NCBI GenBank assembly: GCA_963722175.1
Contig: CAVRKA010000003.1
Span: forward strand, 496,001-560,000
Direction: 5' to 3'
Length of the DNA stretch: 64,000 bases
DNA from: WHSW01 sp963722175
Lineage (GTDB): Bacteria > Actinomycetota > Thermoleophilia > Solirubrobacterales > 70-9
The position numbers and the translations under genes were made by a program. The notes under the pieces are model-generated. The model did no database searches. It was given only the letters and a program-made list of their open reading frames with translations, and had not been told where the DNA came from. This document shows, one piece after another, positions 24,753 through 33,238 of this stretch. Position 1 is the first letter of the stretch. Every line of letters begins with the position of its first letter.

Positions 24753-25907
24753 ATGCGAACGGCGATCGTCTCCGACCTCCACCTCGGGCTCGGCAGCGAC
24801 GCCGACCTGCTGCGCCGCGACGACCTTCGCGCTCGGCTGATCGAGGCCCTCGACGGAATCGACCGGCTCGTCCTGCTCGGCGACGTGGTCGAGCTCCGCG
24901 AGCGCCCGCTGGCCGAGGCGCTCGAGCTCGCGGCGCCGGTGATCGCCGCCCTCGGCGAGGCGATGGCGGACGGCGAGCTGATCGTCGTGCCCGGCAACCA
25001 CGACCACCACCTGATCGAGCCCTGGCTCGAGCGGCGGCGGCTGAACGGGAGCCCGCCGCTCGAGCTCGAGCAGACCGGAGAGCCCGAGGGCCTGGCGTTC
25101 GAGACGCTCTGCTCGCACGCGAGCCCGGCGCCCGTGCGCTTCGCCTATCCGGGCCTCTGGATCCGCGACGACGTCTACGCGGTGCACGGCCACTACCTCG
25201 ACCGGCACCTGACGGTGCCGACGATCGAGCGCCTCGGGGTGGCGGCGATCGAGCGGGCGCTCGGGATGCCGGGGGGCGGCCCCGACCCGCTGCTGCCACC
25301 CGACCGGCATCCGCCCGCCGAGATCGACGAGTACGAACGCGTCCAGACGCCGGTGTACGCGCTCCTCTACGGCCTCGCCCAGGCGACGACCCGCGCGGGC
25401 CGCGGCTCGGCCTCGCCCTCGATGCGGATCTGGCAGATGATCGGCGGCGGCGAGACCCGCGCCGCACGGCTGCGCGGCTGGCTGGTCGGCGCGGTGGCCG
25501 TCCCCGGCGCGGTCGGGGTCGCCAACCGCCTCGGCCTCGGCCCGGTGCGCTCCGACCTCTCCGCGGGCGCGATCGGCCGCGCCGGCTTCGAGGCGATGGG
25601 TGACGTGATCGAGAGCATCGGGATCGAGGCGGACCACGTCATCTTCGGCCACACCCACCGGCGCGGCGGGCCGGAGCCGGGACCGAAGGGCGCCCCGGGT
25701 GGGCGGTCGACGCAGCTCTGGAACACCGGCAGCTGGGTCCACGCGCCGGCCCTGCTCGGAGCCTCGGCGGCGGTCAGCCCCTACTGGCCCGGGACGATCG
25801 CCGTCGTCGCGGAGGACGGCGATCCGGAGCTCCGCCACCTCCTCGACGACCTCTCGCGCGAGCAGCTCGCTGGAGCAGGTGATGATCCGGATTCGGGTCT
25901 AACCTGA
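24753..25907 (+). CDS. Calcineurin-like metallophosphoesterase
   Basis: A 384-residue phosphoesterase with all five metal-binding blocks: IVSDLHLGLG at the N-terminus, LLGDVVELRE, VVPGNHDHHL, VHGHYLD and FGHTHRRGG. These place two metal ions (commonly Mn or Fe) at one site for phosphate-ester cleavage. A central about 100-residue insertion (from the VPTIERLGV segment to the VGVANRLGLG segment) is partly hydrophobic and may touch the membrane. ATG 24753 follows AGGATC at a suitable distance; the preceding GTG is possible. The substrate could be a nucleotide, lipid or protein phosphate. The next gene starts six bases after its stop. Confidence 0.88.
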   Translation: MRTAIVSDLHLGLGSDADLLRRDDLRARLIEALDGIDRLVLLGDVVELRERPLAEALELAAPVIAALGEAMADGELIVVPGNHDHHLIEPWLERRRLNGSPPLELEQTGEPEGLAFETLCSHASPAPVRFAYPGLWIRDDVYAVHGHYLDRHLTVPTIERLGVAAIERALGMPGGGPDPLLPPDRHPPAEIDEYERVQTPVYALLYGLAQATTRAGRGSASPSMRIWQMIGGGETRAARLRGWLVGAVAVPGAVGVANRLGLGPVRSDLSAGAIGRAGFEAMGDVIESIGIEADHVIFGHTHRRGGPEPGPKGAPGGRSTQLWNTGSWVHAPALLGASAAVSPYWPGTIAVVAEDGDPELRHLLDDLSREQLAGAGDDPDSGLT

Positions 25908-25913
25908 GCCGGG

Positions 25914-26357
25914 ATGAGCCTGCTGACCCAACCGTTCGAGCTCTCGGCCCGGCTGCTGCAGCGGGCGATCGACGACCTCGGCGCGATCGCCGGGACCGCC
26001 GCCGAGCTGCCGGCGCGGATTCAGGACCTCGACGAGCGCGCGGCGCGGATGCAGGATCAGCTCGACCGGGCCCTCGCGCTCGGCGAGACGATCGCCGCGA
26101 ACACCGCGGCGATGGTCGAGATGGCGCAGCGGGTCGAGGCGCGGGGCGAGTCGATGGTCGACCTCGGCGAGCGGATGATCACGCTCGGCAACGCCGTCTC
26201 CGAGCAGTCGGAGGCGATCGTGCGCGCGCTGGCGATCGCGACGCCGCTGGAGGGCACGGTTGAGCGGCTGGGGCGGGTCCTCGACCGCCTGCCGGGCGGA
26301 CGGCCCCGCCCGGAGCCCGCCGAGAGCCCGGCGGCCGACAGCGCGCGCCCAGACTGA
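25914..26357 (+). CDS. Small coiled-coil protein of unknown function
   Basis: A 147-residue protein, almost entirely helical with heptad-like spacing (RIQDLDERAARMQDQLDRAL, TAAMVEMAQRVEARGESMV). It ends in a Pro/Ala/Asp-rich tail. It has no signal peptide or membrane segment. It resembles phasin-like or granule-surface coiled coils in style but carries no signature I can name. It starts six bases downstream of the phosphoesterase, so the two are very probably one transcript. Confidence 0.65.
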   Translation: MSLLTQPFELSARLLQRAIDDLGAIAGTAAELPARIQDLDERAARMQDQLDRALALGETIAANTAAMVEMAQRVEARGESMVDLGERMITLGNAVSEQSEAIVRALAIATPLEGTVERLGRVLDRLPGGRPRPEPAESPAADSARPD

Positions 26358-26362
26358 TGTGA

Positions 26363-26374
26363 CATCGCGCGATG
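26363..26374. promoter_or_regulatory. Perfect 12-base palindrome upstream of MerR gene
   Basis: CATCGCGCGATG is its own reverse complement and lies 28 bases before the MerR-type gene, between the stop of the coiled-coil gene and the start. This is a typical position for an autoregulatory site. No clear -35/-10 pair is visible around it. Confidence 0.35.
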
Positions 26375-26402
26375 CGCCATGGTCCGCCCTAGACTCGGGG
26401 GG

Positions 26403-27149
26403 ATGGCGCAGGCGACCGAGGAAGAGCTGACGATCGACGAGCTGGCGCGCCGCACCGGGATGACGGTGCGCAACATTCGCGCGCACCAGTCTCGCGGGCT
26501 CCTCCCCGCCCCCCAGGTTCGCGGCCGCACCGGCTTCTACGGCCCCGAGCACGAGTCGCGGATCAACCTGATCCGCGAGCTTCAGGCCGATGGCTACAAG
26601 CTCGAGGCGATCGGCCGCCTGGTCGACAGCGCCGGCGGCTCGAGCGAGGAGGTGCTGCGCTTCACCCGCGCGGTCAAGGCCCCGTTCGAGAACGAGGAGC
26701 CGCAGATCGTCACCGCGGAGGAGCTGGCGCAGCGCTGGGATGCCGGGGAGGCGGCTCCAGCCCTGCTTCGCAAGGCGGAGAAGCTCGGCATCCTGCGGCC
26801 GCTGCCGGACGGCAATTTCGAGGAGTTGAGCCCGACCCTGGGGCGGGCGAGCGCCGAGCTCGGCCGCCTCGGGATCCCCGCCGAGACGGCGCTCGACGTC
26901 GCCGCCGAGATCCGCAAGCACTCGAGCGCGGTCGCGAAGGTCTTCGTCGAGCTGTTCATGAAGCAGGTCTGGAAGCCGTTCGAGGAGCAGGGGCGCCCCG
27001 AGCACGACCTGCCCGCCGTCCGCGACGCGCTCGAGCGCCTGCGCCCGCTCGCCTCCGACGCCCTGCTGGCGATGTTCCAGCTCGTGATGACCGAGGCGGT
27101 CGAGGTCCGCATGGGCCGCGAGGTCGAGCGGATCCAGCGCCGCCGCTGA
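26403..27149 (+). CDS. MerR-family transcriptional regulator
   Basis: A 248-residue regulator. Residues about 6-75 form the MerR winged helix: LTIDELARRTGMTVRNIRAH, QSRGLLPAPQVRGRTGFYG and a second helix pair ending LEAIGRLVD. The C-terminal about 170 residues are helical and longer than in metal-sensing MerR proteins, with no Cys cluster, so a small organic ligand or protein partner is more likely than metal. ATG 26403 has GGGG just upstream. It follows the coiled-coil gene by 45 bases. Confidence 0.85.
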   Translation: MAQATEEELTIDELARRTGMTVRNIRAHQSRGLLPAPQVRGRTGFYGPEHESRINLIRELQADGYKLEAIGRLVDSAGGSSEEVLRFTRAVKAPFENEEPQIVTAEELAQRWDAGEAAPALLRKAEKLGILRPLPDGNFEELSPTLGRASAELGRLGIPAETALDVAAEIRKHSSAVAKVFVELFMKQVWKPFEEQGRPEHDLPAVRDALERLRPLASDALLAMFQLVMTEAVEVRMGREVERIQRRR

Positions 27150-27296
27150 ACCCGGACGCGGTCTGACCCCGGGTTAGGGGGTTCGGGAGGCACCCCGAAA
27201 GTTCGGGGGTCGGCTTTAGGGGTCCCCCCGATGAAACCCCGGGCGGCTTCGGGAACGATCGCGGCTGTCCCGATTCCCGAAGCAAGGAAGCCGAAG
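27150..27296 (+). promoter_or_regulatory. Structured leader upstream of the RTX gene
   Basis: This 147-base stretch can form three successive hairpins: CCCCGAA-AG-TTCGGGG (27193-27208), GGGGT/ACCCC (27219-27223 and 27236-27240), and a perfect ten-base stem GCTTCGGGAA/TTCCCGAAGC (27246-27255 and 27274-27283) with an 18-base loop. The ribosome-binding site AAGGAAG follows directly. Such dense pairing suggests an RNA control element. I compared it from memory with common riboswitch classes (cyclic di-AMP, cyclic di-GMP, SAM, cobalamin, TPP) and found no match. Confidence 0.5.
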
Positions 27297-30041
27297 ATGA
27301 CCTCCCGCAAGCTCGCATCCCTCCCGCTGTTCGCCACCCTCGCGCTCGCCGCCCTTTCCCCCGGCGTCGCTTCCGCGGGGTCGGTGGAGTTGGCGGGCTC
27401 AACGCTCACCTACACGGCGAAGGCCGGCGAGCAGAATGTCCTCGGCGTGTCCCCGGCGGACGGCTCGTTCGTTGTCCGCGACCTCGGAGCGGCCGCGATC
27501 GCGGACCGCGACGGGCCCGGCGGCTGCATCGTCGGACCGCAGGGCGCCACCTGCCCGGCGGCCGGGGTCACCGAGGTCGAGGTCAGGCTCCTCGATGGCG
27601 ACGACCGGGTGCGGATCACAACGCCGACGGCCGACCGGATCAAGGGGGGCGACGGCGCCGACGTGCTGCGCTCGGAGATCGGCAACGACCGGCTCTACGG
27701 CGAGGCGGGTGCCGACCAGCTCTACGGGGGCGCCGACAACGACCAGCTCGACGGCGGCGCCGACCCGGACCTCCTCTCCGGCGGACCCGGCGCGTCCGAC
27801 GCGGCGAACTACAAGCTGCGCACCGAGGCGATCTCCGTGCGGATCAACAACGTCGCCGATGACGGCTCGGCCACCGATGCCCGCGCCGATGACGTGCGCA
27901 CCGACGTCGAGCGCGTCCTCGGTGGCGCCGGGGACGACGCGCTGACCGGCAACAGCAGCGCCAACGTGCTCTCCGGCGGAGAGGGCGAGGACGTGCTGCG
28001 CGGGCTCGACGGCTCAGACGAGCTGCTCGGCGACGCCGGGAGCGACGACCTCGACGGCGGCACCGGCCCCGACGAGGTCAGCGGCGGGAGCGGGAGCCGC
28101 GACCGCGCCATCTACGCCTCGCGCACCGCCGGGGTCGCGGTCGACCTCGACGACCTCGCCGACGACGGCGAGTCCGCCGAGCAGGACAACGTGCACAGCG
28201 ACGTCGAGGACCTCGCGGGCGGCCGCGGGAACGACCTGCTGATCGCGGACGCCGATCGCAACCGCCTCACCGGCGGCGCCGGCGCCGACGACCTGCGCAG
28301 CTCCGACGGCGACGACACCCTGCTCGGCCAGGCTGACGGTGACCGGCTCGACGCCGGGATCGGCGCCGACGTCGTCGACGACGGCGAGGGCCTCAACACG
28401 GTCGACGCCGGCGACGGCGACGACACCCTGCTCCAGGGCGCGAACCCGAACCCGGGCGAGACGCTCAACGGCGGTCCCGGCACCGACACCGTCTCCTACG
28501 AGCGCCGGGCGAGCGCGGTCAAGGTGACCGTGTACGACACGACGCCGAACGACGGCGACAAGGCCAGCTCCGAGGCCGACCACGTGACCGCGGTCGAGAA
28601 CCTGGTCGGAGGCCAGGGTGACGACGAGCTCGAGGGCGACGGCGGGCCGAACCAGATCCGCGCCGGCGCCGGCAACGACCGCGTCCTCGCCTACGGGAGC
28701 GACGACGTGCTCGAGGGCGAGCTCGGTGACGACTCGCTCACCGGCCACGGCGAGAACGACACCCTCGATGGCGGCGACGGCAACGACGCGCTCGAGGGCG
28801 GGGCCGGCAACGACACCGCGCGCGGTGCGAGCGGTGACGACTCGCTGAACGAGTTCGGCACCTCCGGCGGCGAGCTGGGCGGGTTCCCGGACGGTGACGA
28901 CGACCTGAGCGGCGGCCCCGGGACGGACACGGTGTCCTACGAGCCGCGGCTCGACCCGGTCTGGGTCAGCCTCAACGACGTCGCCGACGACGGTGACCTG
29001 GGGCCGACGGAGCTCGACAACGCCCGCTCGGACATCGAGCGCGTGGTGCTCACCGACGGCGCCGACCGTGCCAACGGCAGCGCCGCCGGCAACGAGATCA
29101 TCGGCCGCGGCGGCAAGGACACCCTGCACGGGGGCGACGGCAACGATGTCCTGCGCGGCGGCGACGAGCCGGACGACGGCGACACGATCTACGGCGGAAC
29201 CGGCGACGACCAGGTGCTCGGCGGTGCCGGGCGCGACATCCTCGACGGTGACGACGGCAACGATTCGGTCGACGGCGGCGACGACGGCGACATCCTCGGT
29301 GAGGACTCGCCGGGCGTCAACGGCGTCGACCACGTCGCGGGCGGCTCGGGCTACGACTCCGTCCGCTACGACGACCGGACCATGCCGCTTGCCGTCAGCC
29401 TCGATGACGTAGCCAACGACGGCGCTGCCGGCGAGGGCGACAATGTACGCAGCGACGTCGAGTCGATCTTCGGCGGCCGCGCTGGTGACACGCTGATCGG
29501 CAACGACGGCGCGAACAACTTCATCGGCGGTTTCGGCGATGCTGCGGACACGATCGACGGGCGCGGCGGCGCCGACCAGATGGAGGGCCGCGGCGGCGCC
29601 GACACCCTCTACGGCGGCGAAGGCGACGACTACATCAACGGCGACTACTCGTTCGACATCGCCGGTGAGGTGGAGGGTGGTGACTACATCGACGGCGAGG
29701 GCGGCGACGACCGCCTGCTCGGCGAGGGCGGCACCGACACGATCCGTGGCTACTACGGCAACGACCGGGCCGACGGCGGTCCCGACAACGACAACATCAA
29801 CGGCCAGGAGGGTGACGACATCGTCCACGGCGGCGACGCCAGCGACGACGTCACCGGCGGCGGGGGCACCGACGAGGTCTACGGCGACAACGACGGCGAC
29901 TACCTCCGAGCCTGGGACCGGGTGAAGGACACGGTCAACGGCGGCGCCGGGCACGACGCCGGCGAGATCGACCGGTCGTGCTTCCTCGCCTGCTGGGACC
30001 TGGACGACGTCGCGGAGGTCGAGGTGAAGGTCTACCAGTAG
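27297..30041 (+). CDS. Secreted RTX (haemolysin-type calcium-binding repeat) protein
   Basis: A 914-residue exported protein. The signal peptide is at 1-28 (ends SPGVASAG). The rest is mostly GGxGxDxLx-type nonapeptide repeats that fold as calcium-binding beta-rolls (YGGADNDQLDGGADPDLLS, GGDGNDALEGGAGNDT). The repeat blocks are broken several times by a related about 45-residue unit, with SYERRASAVKVTVYD, RAIYASRTAGVAVDLDDLADDG and SYEPRLDPVWVSLNDVADDG as examples. No enzymatic domain is visible, so it is likely a structural or adhesive surface protein. ATG 27297, after AAGGAAG, is chosen over an upstream in-frame ATG at 27231 that lies in the structured leader. A strong terminator follows. 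Confidence 0.9.
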   Translation: MTSRKLASLPLFATLALAALSPGVASAGSVELAGSTLTYTAKAGEQNVLGVSPADGSFVVRDLGAAAIADRDGPGGCIVGPQGATCPAAGVTEVEVRLLDGDDRVRITTPTADRIKGGDGADVLRSEIGNDRLYGEAGADQLYGGADNDQLDGGADPDLLSGGPGASDAANYKLRTEAISVRINNVADDGSATDARADDVRTDVERVLGGAGDDALTGNSSANVLSGGEGEDVLRGLDGSDELLGDAGSDDLDGGTGPDEVSGGSGSRDRAIYASRTAGVAVDLDDLADDGESAEQDNVHSDVEDLAGGRGNDLLIADADRNRLTGGAGADDLRSSDGDDTLLGQADGDRLDAGIGADVVDDGEGLNTVDAGDGDDTLLQGANPNPGETLNGGPGTDTVSYERRASAVKVTVYDTTPNDGDKASSEADHVTAVENLVGGQGDDELEGDGGPNQIRAGAGNDRVLAYGSDDVLEGELGDDSLTGHGENDTLDGGDGNDALEGGAGNDTARGASGDDSLNEFGTSGGELGGFPDGDDDLSGGPGTDTVSYEPRLDPVWVSLNDVADDGDLGPTELDNARSDIERVVLTDGADRANGSAAGNEIIGRGGKDTLHGGDGNDVLRGGDEPDDGDTIYGGTGDDQVLGGAGRDILDGDDGNDSVDGGDDGDILGEDSPGVNGVDHVAGGSGYDSVRYDDRTMPLAVSLDDVANDGAAGEGDNVRSDVESIFGGRAGDTLIGNDGANNFIGGFGDAADTIDGRGGADQMEGRGGADTLYGGEGDDYINGDYSFDIAGEVEGGDYIDGEGGDDRLLGEGGTDTIRGYYGNDRADGGPDNDNINGQEGDDIVHGGDASDDVTGGGGTDEVYGDNDGDYLRAWDRVKDTVNGGAGHDAGEIDRSCFLACWDLDDVAEVEVKVYQ

Positions 30042-30065
30042 GCCGGTCGCCTCACCGCGCGAACC

Positions 30066-30097
30066 GGAAGGCCCTCCCGGATCCGGGAGGGCCTTCC
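30066..30097. terminator. Bidirectional terminator
   Basis: A perfect palindrome with 16-base arms beginning GGAAGGCCCTCCCGGA lies between the convergent RTX and lipoprotein-hydrolase genes. It can end transcripts from both sides, although no T-tract follows, as is usual in very GC-rich actinobacteria. Confidence 0.8.
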
Positions 30098-30102
30098 CCG
30101 TG

Positions 30103-31008
30103 TCAGGGGGACGAGGCGATCAGCCGGTCGACCGCGAGCGCGAACGCGCGGCGCTCCTGGAACAGGAAGGCGTGGGCGCCGGGCAGGATCAGCAGCTCGG
30201 ATCCGGGAACCCGGGCCGCGATCCGCTGCAGGTTGACCGGTGGCACGACGGGATCGGCCCGCCCCCCGGCCGCCAGGGTCCGAGCGCCGATTCCGGCGAG
30301 CTGGCGGTAGTTGCGGTCGCTCCGCAGCCACGGATCCTCGGCCGCGACCTGAGCGTCGACGGTCCGGTCCGGGACGTCGAAGTCGTCCGGGATCTCGCCG
30401 CTGCGACTGGCGCGCACGAGGCGGCGCAGAAAGCTCCGGCCCTCGGCCCGGCGGCCGGGCGGATAGAGCTCGCGCAGGATCTCGGCGTCGGAAGGATTCG
30501 GGTCACTGTCGATCGCCTGGGCCTGTGGCGTCCCGAGCACCGCCTCCGGTCCGCCCGGGTTCGTCCCGGCGAGCACGAGGTGGTCGACGGCCTCGGGATG
30601 CTCGATCGCCAGGCGCTGGGCGACGAAGCCGCCCATCGACCAGCCCAAGACGTCCGCCTTTTCGACCCCGATCGCCCCGAGCAGCTCGGCCGTGGCGCGC
30701 GCCAGCGAGTCGAACGACCGCCCGTGCCATGGCCCCGAGAGGCCGAGGCCGGGATAGTCGAAGAGGATCAGCCGGTGCTCGCGGGCGAGCAGGCGCAACA
30801 GCGCCGGATCCCACTCCGCCATCGTCGAGCCGGTCCCGATCAGCATCACCAGCGGCGGCCCCTCGCCGCGCTCGTACCAGGCGATCGTCGTCCCGGCGGC
30901 GCGAGCGGTTCGGACCTCGGCCCGGAACGGTTGCGCCGCGTCTTCGCCGCCTCCGCATCCGGTCGCGACCGCGCAGATCGCGAGGCAGATGGCGAGGCCG
31001 GCTCTCAC
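30103..31008 (-). CDS. Lipoprotein alpha/beta hydrolase
   Basis: A 301-residue hydrolase. The N-terminal signal ends in AVATGC followed by GGGED, a plausible lipobox, so the protein should be a membrane-anchored lipoprotein facing outward. The fold signs are oxyanion region VMLIGTGST, nucleophile elbow VLGWSMGGFVAQ (Ser), an acid near AAGGRADPVVPP and His in LPGAHAFLFQ. The overall pattern resembles esterases/peroxidase-type hydrolases of this superfamily. GTG start at 31008. It is transcribed alone between two terminator-like hairpins. Substrate unknown. Confidence 0.85.
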   Translation of the reverse strand: MRAGLAICLAICAVATGCGGGEDAAQPFRAEVRTARAAGTTIAWYERGEGPPLVMLIGTGSTMAEWDPALLRLLAREHRLILFDYPGLGLSGPWHGRSFDSLARATAELLGAIGVEKADVLGWSMGGFVAQRLAIEHPEAVDHLVLAGTNPGGPEAVLGTPQAQAIDSDPNPSDAEILRELYPPGRRAEGRSFLRRLVRASRSGEIPDDFDVPDRTVDAQVAAEDPWLRSDRNYRQLAGIGARTLAAGGRADPVVPPVNLQRIAARVPGSELLILPGAHAFLFQERRAFALAVDRLIASSP

Positions 31009-31023
31009 CGGCGCAGCCTAGAT

Positions 31024-31053
31024 CAGGCCCTCCCGGTCGGCCGGGAGGACCTG
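31024..31053 (-). terminator. Terminator hairpin after the serine protease gene
   Basis: Arms CAGGCCCTCCCGG (31024-31036) and CCGGGAGGACCTG (31041-31053), with one mismatch and a four-base loop. It stands between the stop of the secreted protease (31080) and the start of the lipoprotein hydrolase (31008), both on the minus strand. Confidence 0.7.
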
Positions 31054-31079
31054 TCGGTCGCAGCGTCAGCCCAGCCGGC

Positions 31080-32186
31080 TCAGGGCAGCCCGGCCACGGG
31101 CGCCGGATACGGCAGGAGCTGGCCATTCGCCAGCGTCCCGGAGACCTGCGTGGCGCGAGTGCCGCCCATGATCCCGACTCCGTCGCGCATCAGCGAGTCG
31201 ATCCAGAGGTGGGTGATGACCCCGGCCGCCTCGCGGTTGTCGCCGACGCCGTCGCCGGTGAGCGTGTTCGCCCCCGAGCCCGAGTCGCCCGGCGTGATCC
31301 CCCCGGTGAACATGAAGTGGTCGGGCAGCCACGCGATCGCCGCTCCGGCGCGCGGTGTGCCGCCCGCGCCGACGCCCGCCCCGTGCCCGTAGTGGACCAC
31401 GCCCTGGGCCAGGTTGGGCTGCGGGTTCACGCCCACGCCCGGATCGTTCCCCTCGAGGTTCGGGTCCACCGCCTCGCCCTGGGCGGTGTACATCCCGATC
31501 GGCCCGCCCCAGAACGCCATCGTCGGCGTCACGAGGCTCTGGTACTGCGAGTCGACGGAGATGAGCGCCCAATCCCGGCCCAGTCCGGAGTCGCCGGTGC
31601 TCGTGGAGAAGGTGCCAAAGTCGAGCAGGACCGGCACGGGCACCCCGCTCTCGGTGTGGTTGCCGACGGCGCCGATCACGGTCGCGACGTCGCCGGCCCT
31701 GCCGCAGTGGCCCGCGGTGCTGACCGCATAGCTACCCGGTGACCCGTAGACGTGGGCCATGCTGCACCAGCCGATGCTGCCGTCGTTGATGAGCAGCAGG
31801 AAGGCGCCGGGGCGGATGCCGGCGAAGCCGGCGCCGGCGTAGGTGACCAAGGCGGGATCCGCCGCCGCGCCGTTGCGCGTCAGCCTCACCATGCGGCCGT
31901 CCGGACGGAAGGCGGTTGGGACGCGGTAGCGGTGCGCGAGCAGCACGCGCTTCGGCGGCAGGCCCATCAGGCGCAGGTCACGGTTGCCGAGCTCGAAGCG
32001 CATCGGCGCCCAGGTCTCCGTCCCGTAGCGGGAGCGGAGCTGGTCGAGCCAGCGCTCGCGAAGCTGCTCCTGCTTCGCGGTGGGCAGCTTGTACTCCCGA
32101 AGCTCGATCGGCTTGGCCTGCGCCGCGGCAGCGAAGGCAAGAAGCGCAAACGCGGCGGCAGCGCCGGCCATGACGCGTGATCTCAT
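31080..32186 (-). CDS. Secreted trypsin-like (chymotrypsin-fold) serine protease
   Basis: A 368-residue exported protein. The signal peptide (1-24) ends AAAAQAKP. The catalytic triad can be read as His in VSTAGHCGRAG, Asp in GLGRDWALISVD and Ser in GGITPGDSGSGAN, the usual order of an S1-like protease. A 100-residue N-terminal segment before the catalytic domain may be a propeptide. ATG 32186 has AGGGAG upstream. Relatives are often annotated only as hypothetical secreted proteins; the triad supports an active protease. Confidence 0.82.
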   Translation of the reverse strand: MRSRVMAGAAAAFALLAFAAAAQAKPIELREYKLPTAKQEQLRERWLDQLRSRYGTETWAPMRFELGNRDLRLMGLPPKRVLLAHRYRVPTAFRPDGRMVRLTRNGAAADPALVTYAGAGFAGIRPGAFLLLINDGSIGWCSMAHVYGSPGSYAVSTAGHCGRAGDVATVIGAVGNHTESGVPVPVLLDFGTFSTSTGDSGLGRDWALISVDSQYQSLVTPTMAFWGGPIGMYTAQGEAVDPNLEGNDPGVGVNPQPNLAQGVVHYGHGAGVGAGGTPRAGAAIAWLPDHFMFTGGITPGDSGSGANTLTGDGVGDNREAAGVITHLWIDSLMRDGVGIMGGTRATQVSGTLANGQLLPYPAPVAGLP

Positions 32187-32206
32187 GAGGTTTCTCCCTT
32201 TTACCC

Positions 32207-32247
32207 GTAACCCGTGCGCCGCGGAAGCCCCGACGGCGGGCGGTTAC
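32207..32247. terminator. Hairpin between hydrolase and protease genes
   Basis: GTAACC (32207-32212) and GGTTAC (32242-32247) are inverted, with a GC-rich inner pairing CGCCG/CGGCG. It directly follows the stop of the minus-strand hydrolase, so it probably ends that transcript or forms part of the protease leader. Confidence 0.5.
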
Positions 32248-33164
32248 TACCCCACCGGCTGGTAACTCGAAACCACCCTGCTGATCAGCTTTTCGCGGAT
32301 CGTCGCCGTGTCGAGCTCGGCCGGCTCCGTCGCGGCGACGAACTCCGCGAGCAGGCGGGCGAATCCGTATGGGTCCTCCAGCTGCGGGAAGTGGCCGACG
32401 CCCTCGAGCAGCTCCAACCGGCTGCCGGGCATCAGCTCGTGGGCGGCGCGGCCATGCTCGACCGGGATGATCGGGTCGTTCGCGCCCCAGACCAGCAGCG
32501 CCGGGAGCGATTCGGTCAGATAGAGGCGGTCGAGCGCCGAGACCCGCTGACCGCCCGGGTCCAGGACCGCCCGCATCGTCGCGATGAACGCCGAGCGCGC
32601 CTCGGCGTCGTTGAGCGAGGCGAAGCCGCGGGCGACCTCGGCGAGGTCGGTGCCCGCCTGGAGCTTCAGGATGCCGAGCATCCTCCCGATCGCCTCGCCG
32701 GCGCCGACCACGCGGTCGTGCATCAGCCACGGCATCACGAGCTCCGAGCCGGGCAGGGTCGAGGCGCGCAGCAGCGGATGGACCTCGCGACCGAGGCCCC
32801 CGCTGTTGACCAGGACCAGGCGCTCGATGCGCTCCGGGAACTGGTAGGCGAACTGCATCGCGATCCCGCCGCCGAGCGAGTGGCCGACGACCGTCGCGCG
32901 GTCGTGGCCGAGGGCGACCATCGTGTCGCGGACGGCGCTCGCGTAGGCCCCGAGCGAGTAGTCGCCGCGCGGCTTCGCCGACTCCCCATGGCCGAGCAGG
33001 TCAGGGGCGAGGACGGTGTGTGCGGACGCCAGGTGGTCGATGGCCGGCTCCCACTGCTCGGAGCGGCCGGTGATCCCGTGGATGAGCACGATCACCGGGC
33101 CCTCGCCCTCGAGGCGGAAGCAGACGCGGTGGCCGTGAAGCTCGATCTGGTTCAGCGTTGACAT
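32247..33164 (-). CDS. Alpha/beta hydrolase (Ser type)
   Basis: A 305-residue cytoplasmic hydrolase: oxyanion motif VLIHGITGRSEQW, nucleophile elbow VVGHSLGGGIAMQ (Ser), acid in WGANDPIIPVEH and His in GVGHFPQLEDP. This triad and the DLLGHGESAKP segment place it with esterases and C-C bond hydrolases of the MhpC/epoxide-hydrolase-like superfamily, but with Ser as nucleophile. ATG 33164. It is divergent from the acyl-CoA dehydrogenase operon with a shared 74-base spacer carrying operator-like repeats, so the two may be co-regulated in lipid or aromatic breakdown (inference). Confidence 0.85.
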   Translation of the reverse strand: MSTLNQIELHGHRVCFRLEGEGPVIVLIHGITGRSEQWEPAIDHLASAHTVLAPDLLGHGESAKPRGDYSLGAYASAVRDTMVALGHDRATVVGHSLGGGIAMQFAYQFPERIERLVLVNSGGLGREVHPLLRASTLPGSELVMPWLMHDRVVGAGEAIGRMLGILKLQAGTDLAEVARGFASLNDAEARSAFIATMRAVLDPGGQRVSALDRLYLTESLPALLVWGANDPIIPVEHGRAAHELMPGSRLELLEGVGHFPQLEDPYGFARLLAEFVAATEPAELDTATIREKLISRVVSSYQPVG

Positions 33165-33189
33165 GGTCTGATCTAACCCTTACCCTGAT

Positions 33190-33218
33190 CGATGTTACAT
33201 AAGCCGATGTCAACATCG
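33190..33218. promoter_or_regulatory. Putative operator in the hydrolase/acyl-CoA dehydrogenase spacer
   Basis: CGATGTT (33190-33196) and AACATCG (33212-33218) are exact inverted arms. Within the site, ATGTTACAT and ATGTCAACAT are two near-palindromes in tandem. This AT-richer patch sits just upstream of the dehydrogenase ribosome-binding site, as for a TetR-type repressor of fatty-acid genes. The regulator is not identified. Confidence 0.5.
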
Positions 33219-33238
33219 TTACGAGGAGCACACCGAAC

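Noticed and set aside
27600..29950. Short regularly spaced DNA repeats that could suggest a CRISPR-like array
   Set aside because: They are degenerate, in frame and encode GGxGxDxLx nonapeptides; no constant repeat with unique spacers.
28014..29954. Long open frame antisense to the RTX gene, with regular repeats
   Set aside because: The repeats simply mirror the RTX codons on the other strand.
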